Positions 6,276 through 7,394 of a DNA stretch of 7,394 bases are shown here, piece after piece. The notes under the pieces were generated by a model. The model was not told the origin of the DNA. It was given only the letters and a program-made list of their open reading frames with translations, and did not search any database. Position numbers and translations under genes: made by a program. The DNA is from JAGTVB01 sp049282355. GTDB lineage: Bacteria > Pseudomonadota > Gammaproteobacteria > HK1. Numbering within the stretch: position 1 is the first letter of the stretch; the number at the start of each line of letters is the position of its first letter. Where the stretch lies: the NCBI GenBank assembly GCA_049282355.1, contig JBAPTW010000321.1:1-7394 (forward strand). The letters run 5' to 3'.

Positions 6276-6318
6276 GCAGGGATTGAAACGAGCTTGCACC
6301 GGCGCTGCGGAGTGATTG

Positions 6319-6347
6319 TTTACAGCGGTGCCTACTGGGGTTGATAA
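6319..6347 (+). promoter_or_regulatory. Weak candidate promoter for hicBA
   Basis: TTTACA (6319-6324) and TGATAA (6342-6347) are spaced by 17 bases, downstream of the terminator and about 140 bases before the hicB ATG. Both hexamers are imperfect, so this is only a candidate. Confidence 0.22.
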
Positions 6348-6485
6348 CAGAACGTCTCTGTGTGCCGCTGCGATGAACGTGTATCTGTTGAAGCTGTTAT
6401 CTATGCAACAAACAAGCGCTATCAGCCCGAAACCGTTCCGGGCTCAACAACAGCAGCAAGTTTCTCACCAAGAGTGTTAGCGCAA

Positions 6486-6692
6486 ATGAAGTTCAATGTG
6501 ACAGTCAACAGGGACGAAGATGGTATATGGATCGCTGAGTGCCCGGCCATCCCTGGCTGCGTAAGTCAAGGAAAAACAAAGGAAGAGGCGCTAGAAAACG
6601 CAAAAGAAGCAATCCAGCTGTGCTTAGAGGTGCGCTCGGAGAGAGGCCTGCCTCTAACCATTGAGACAAAGCAGGTAGAGGTAAACGTTTAA
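6486..6692 (+). CDS. hicB: HicB-family antitoxin (short form)
   Basis: This 68-residue protein shows the HicB partial RNase-H-like fold: FNVTVNRDEDGIWIAECPAIPGCVSQG at residues 3-29, then the helix TKEEALENAKEAIQLCLEVR at 31-50, then a final beta strand. The family binds HicA and blocks its mRNA-cleaving activity. This is the short form without a C-terminal ribbon-helix-helix or HTH, so it may not bind DNA alone. ATG 6486 is chosen because it begins exactly at the conserved MKFNV strand; the open frame extends to a GTG at 6360 without family resemblance. Its stop overlaps the next ATG (TAATG), coupling it to the hicA remnant. The order is hicB then hicA, the reverse of the Escherichia coli order but known for the short-HicB type. 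Nothing in it looks damaged. Confidence 0.85.
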   Translation: MKFNVTVNRDEDGIWIAECPAIPGCVSQGKTKEEALENAKEAIQLCLEVRSERGLPLTIETKQVEVNV

Positions 6693-6917
6693 TGCCGCTA
6701 TTGCGGCCATTAAGTGGCAAGGAGGTTGTTCGCGTATTCGAAGCGCTGGGTTGAGAAGTCGCACGCCAAAAGGGTAGCCATGTCGTAATGGTGAAGGAGG
6801 GCAGATCGCCACACTATCAGTTCCTGCGCATAGAGATAGGTAGCGAAGGGTGCGCTTCGCAGCTTGATACGCGCAGCCGGCTTGACAGTTTCAGAATTTG
6901 AGAACGCTGCACGGTAA
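6692..6917 (+). pseudogene. hicA: HicA toxin remnant with a nonsense codon and two frame changes
   Basis: The ATG at 6692 overlaps the hicB stop. Codons 1-20 read MPLLRPLSGKEVVRVFEALG, a typical HicA start, then comes TGA at 6752-6754, then EVARQKGSHVVMVKEG in the same frame, including the conserved GSH with the catalytic His (codon 30). Near 6803-6805 the frame moves: IATLSVPAHR is read from 6805. Between 6832 and 6839 it moves again, and VAKGALRSLIRAAGLTVSEF is read from 6840, with ENAAR and a TAA at 6915-6917. Each shift equals loss of one base (the second could be a gain of two). Joined together this is a HicA of about 74 residues, normal for the family. A TGG to TGA change would explain the nonsense codon. 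No functional HicA can come from this copy by ordinary translation. Confidence 0.82.
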
Positions 6918-6923
6918 GGAGTT

Positions 6924-7134
6924 TCACTCCATATACTCCGTAAAGTCTTCGAGCGGCGCGTCAAAATCGCTGCGGATGTCGAGGATGATGTCTTTCAAGC
7001 CGCCGAGACGGCGTTGCTTTTGGGCCTCGGGGAGCACGGCGAGCCGCAACCAGGGGCCAATCAGCCTCGGGCGATGATGTGATCTCTTCTGCCTCGAGTG
7101 CCGCTATCAACCCTCCCAATGTCCACTTCCCCAG
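6924..7134 (-). pseudogene. Frame-shifted remnant of a Phd/YefM-type antitoxin
   Basis: On the minus strand the longest clean piece ends at the TGA at 6924-6926 and reads RLAVLPEAQKQRRLGGLK then DIILDIRSDFDAPLEDFTEYME, which resembles the C-terminal half of Phd/VapB-like antitoxins. Upstream, other frames supply what would precede it: TLGGLIAALEAEEI (down to 7081), IIAR (7078-7067) and ADWPLV (7065-7048). Laid end to end these follow the Phd pattern of a helix, EEI, IIAR and a PLVRLVP-like strand, so at least three frame changes have occurred. No start codon is evident. The stop lies 7 bases from the convergent hicA end, and there is no room for a partner toxin downstream on this strand. The family is assigned from memory of consensus, so the Phd label is moderate; a decayed coding sequence is more certain. 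Confidence 0.5.
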
Positions 7135-7276
7135 GAACTACAAATCTACACGGCTGCTTGAAACCAAGTGAAGTCGTCTCGTGCGGTAGCCTGTGCGTCT
7201 CCCGGAGAGCACGCCCCGTGCCGCTGAGAGCCTGGGCGCGCGCCAGCGAACAAGAGCAATCCTGATGGCAATTGTT
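7135..7276. other. Gap between the antitoxin remnant and the PIN-domain gene
   Basis: This stretch shows no gene. It contains copy 2 of the GTGCGGTAGCCTG-plus-hairpin element; the rest (7213-7276) shows no recognisable feature. Confidence 0.35.
7181..7212 (+). repeat. GTGCGGTAGCCTG-plus-hairpin element, copy 2
   Basis: GTGCGGTAGCCTG (7181-7193) is identical to 5014-5026. It runs into a hairpin with arms GTGC-G-TCTC (7193-7201, the middle G bulged) and GAGAGCAC (7205-7212) and a CCG loop, an 8-bp stem. The hairpin sequence differs from copy 1 while the position is kept, which suggests conserved structure. It lies between the antitoxin remnant and the PIN-domain gene. Confidence 0.45.
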
Positions 7277-7394
7277 TCACCTCGCGGCTAAGTGCGGCAC
7301 GCGCACCGAGCGCAGAATGCGCCGATCGGCAGTGACCAACGTCAAATCGTAGACCAGCGCCGTGGCACCGAGGAAACGGTCAACGGGATCACGG
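7277..7394 (-). CDS. PIN-domain ribonuclease toxin, VapC-like, C-terminal end (partial)
   Basis: The minus strand is open from the window edge to a TGA at 7277-7279, giving 38 visible residues: RDPVDRFLGATALVYDLTLV, then TADRRILRSVRVPHLAAR. DPxDRxLxATAL followed by LVTADRR is the classic C-terminal part of VapC-type PIN domains; the Asp in TADRR is one of the acidic metal-binding residues of the RNase site. VapC toxins cleave RNA, often initiator tRNA or rRNA, and are held in check by an antitoxin usually encoded just upstream, here beyond the right edge. The reading is undamaged as far as it can be seen. The decayed antitoxin at 6924-7134 lies downstream on the same strand, so it is probably not this toxin's partner. 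Confidence 0.75.
   Translation of the reverse strand, partial: RDPVDRFLGATALVYDLTLVTADRRILRSVRVPHLAAR

Larger units (their letters stand above)
6030..6485. other. 456-base gap between the MNT/HEPN and HicBA modules
   Basis: No gene is recognised here. It contains the intrinsic terminator at 6253-6275, a possible hairpin with GCACC (6296-6300) and GGTGC (6327-6331) as outer arms, and an inverted repeat AGCCCG (6424-6429) / CGGGCT (6439-6444) with a 9-base loop that could be an operator for hicBA. The hicB frame is open upstream to a GTG at 6360, but that extension shows no family resemblance. Confidence 0.45.

Noticed and set aside
6281..6289. GATTGAAAC, the typical 3' end of some CRISPR repeats
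   Set aside because: It occurs once with no repeated unit or spacers nearby.

Overview
The window looks like a proteobacterial chromosome segment of moderate GC, most likely a betaproteobacterium. The kinase, PHP phosphatase, TPR protein and Wzy_C polymerase/ligase set resembles exopolysaccharide clusters of ammonia oxidisers and methylotrophs. The organism is an inference from gene content only. The window has two unlike halves.

Left half (1 to about 4700): the end of an exopolysaccharide (EPS) export/assembly cluster, all on the + strand. It holds the C-terminal end of a Wzc/CpsD-type tyrosine autokinase with a tyrosine-rich tail, a CpsB/YwqE-type PHP phosphatase that probably reverses that phosphorylation, and an unrecognised, very basic, Trp-rich exported protein with its own ribosome binding site. 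A TPR-like membrane-anchored protein follows, 8 bases upstream of a multi-spanning Wzy_C-family O-antigen ligase/polymerase. Together these suggest phosphorylation-controlled polymerisation and export of a surface polysaccharide.

Middle (about 4633 to 5310): an AT-rich gene-poor stretch, then a short element (GTGCGGTAGCCTG plus a GC hairpin), then a GATC-rich block with direct and inverted repeats that looks like the control region of the next operon.

Right half (about 5311 to 7394): a cluster of toxin-antitoxin (TA) genes, several visibly decayed. The MNT-domain antitoxin (mntA-like) is intact, but its HEPN toxin (hepT-like) carries an in-frame TAG just before the part that encodes the RX4HXY active site. 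The HicB antitoxin is intact, but the HicA reading that starts in its stop codon has an in-frame TGA and two frame changes, although its C-terminal coding survives. On the opposite strand lie a frame-shifted remnant that reads as a Phd/YefM-type antitoxin and, at the right edge, the C-terminal end of a PIN-domain (VapC-like) toxin. The GTGCGGTAGCCTG element appears again between the last two, so its two copies bracket the MNT/HEPN, HicBA and Phd-remnant block. The main result is that two adjacent TA modules each keep an apparently sound antitoxin while the toxin is broken.
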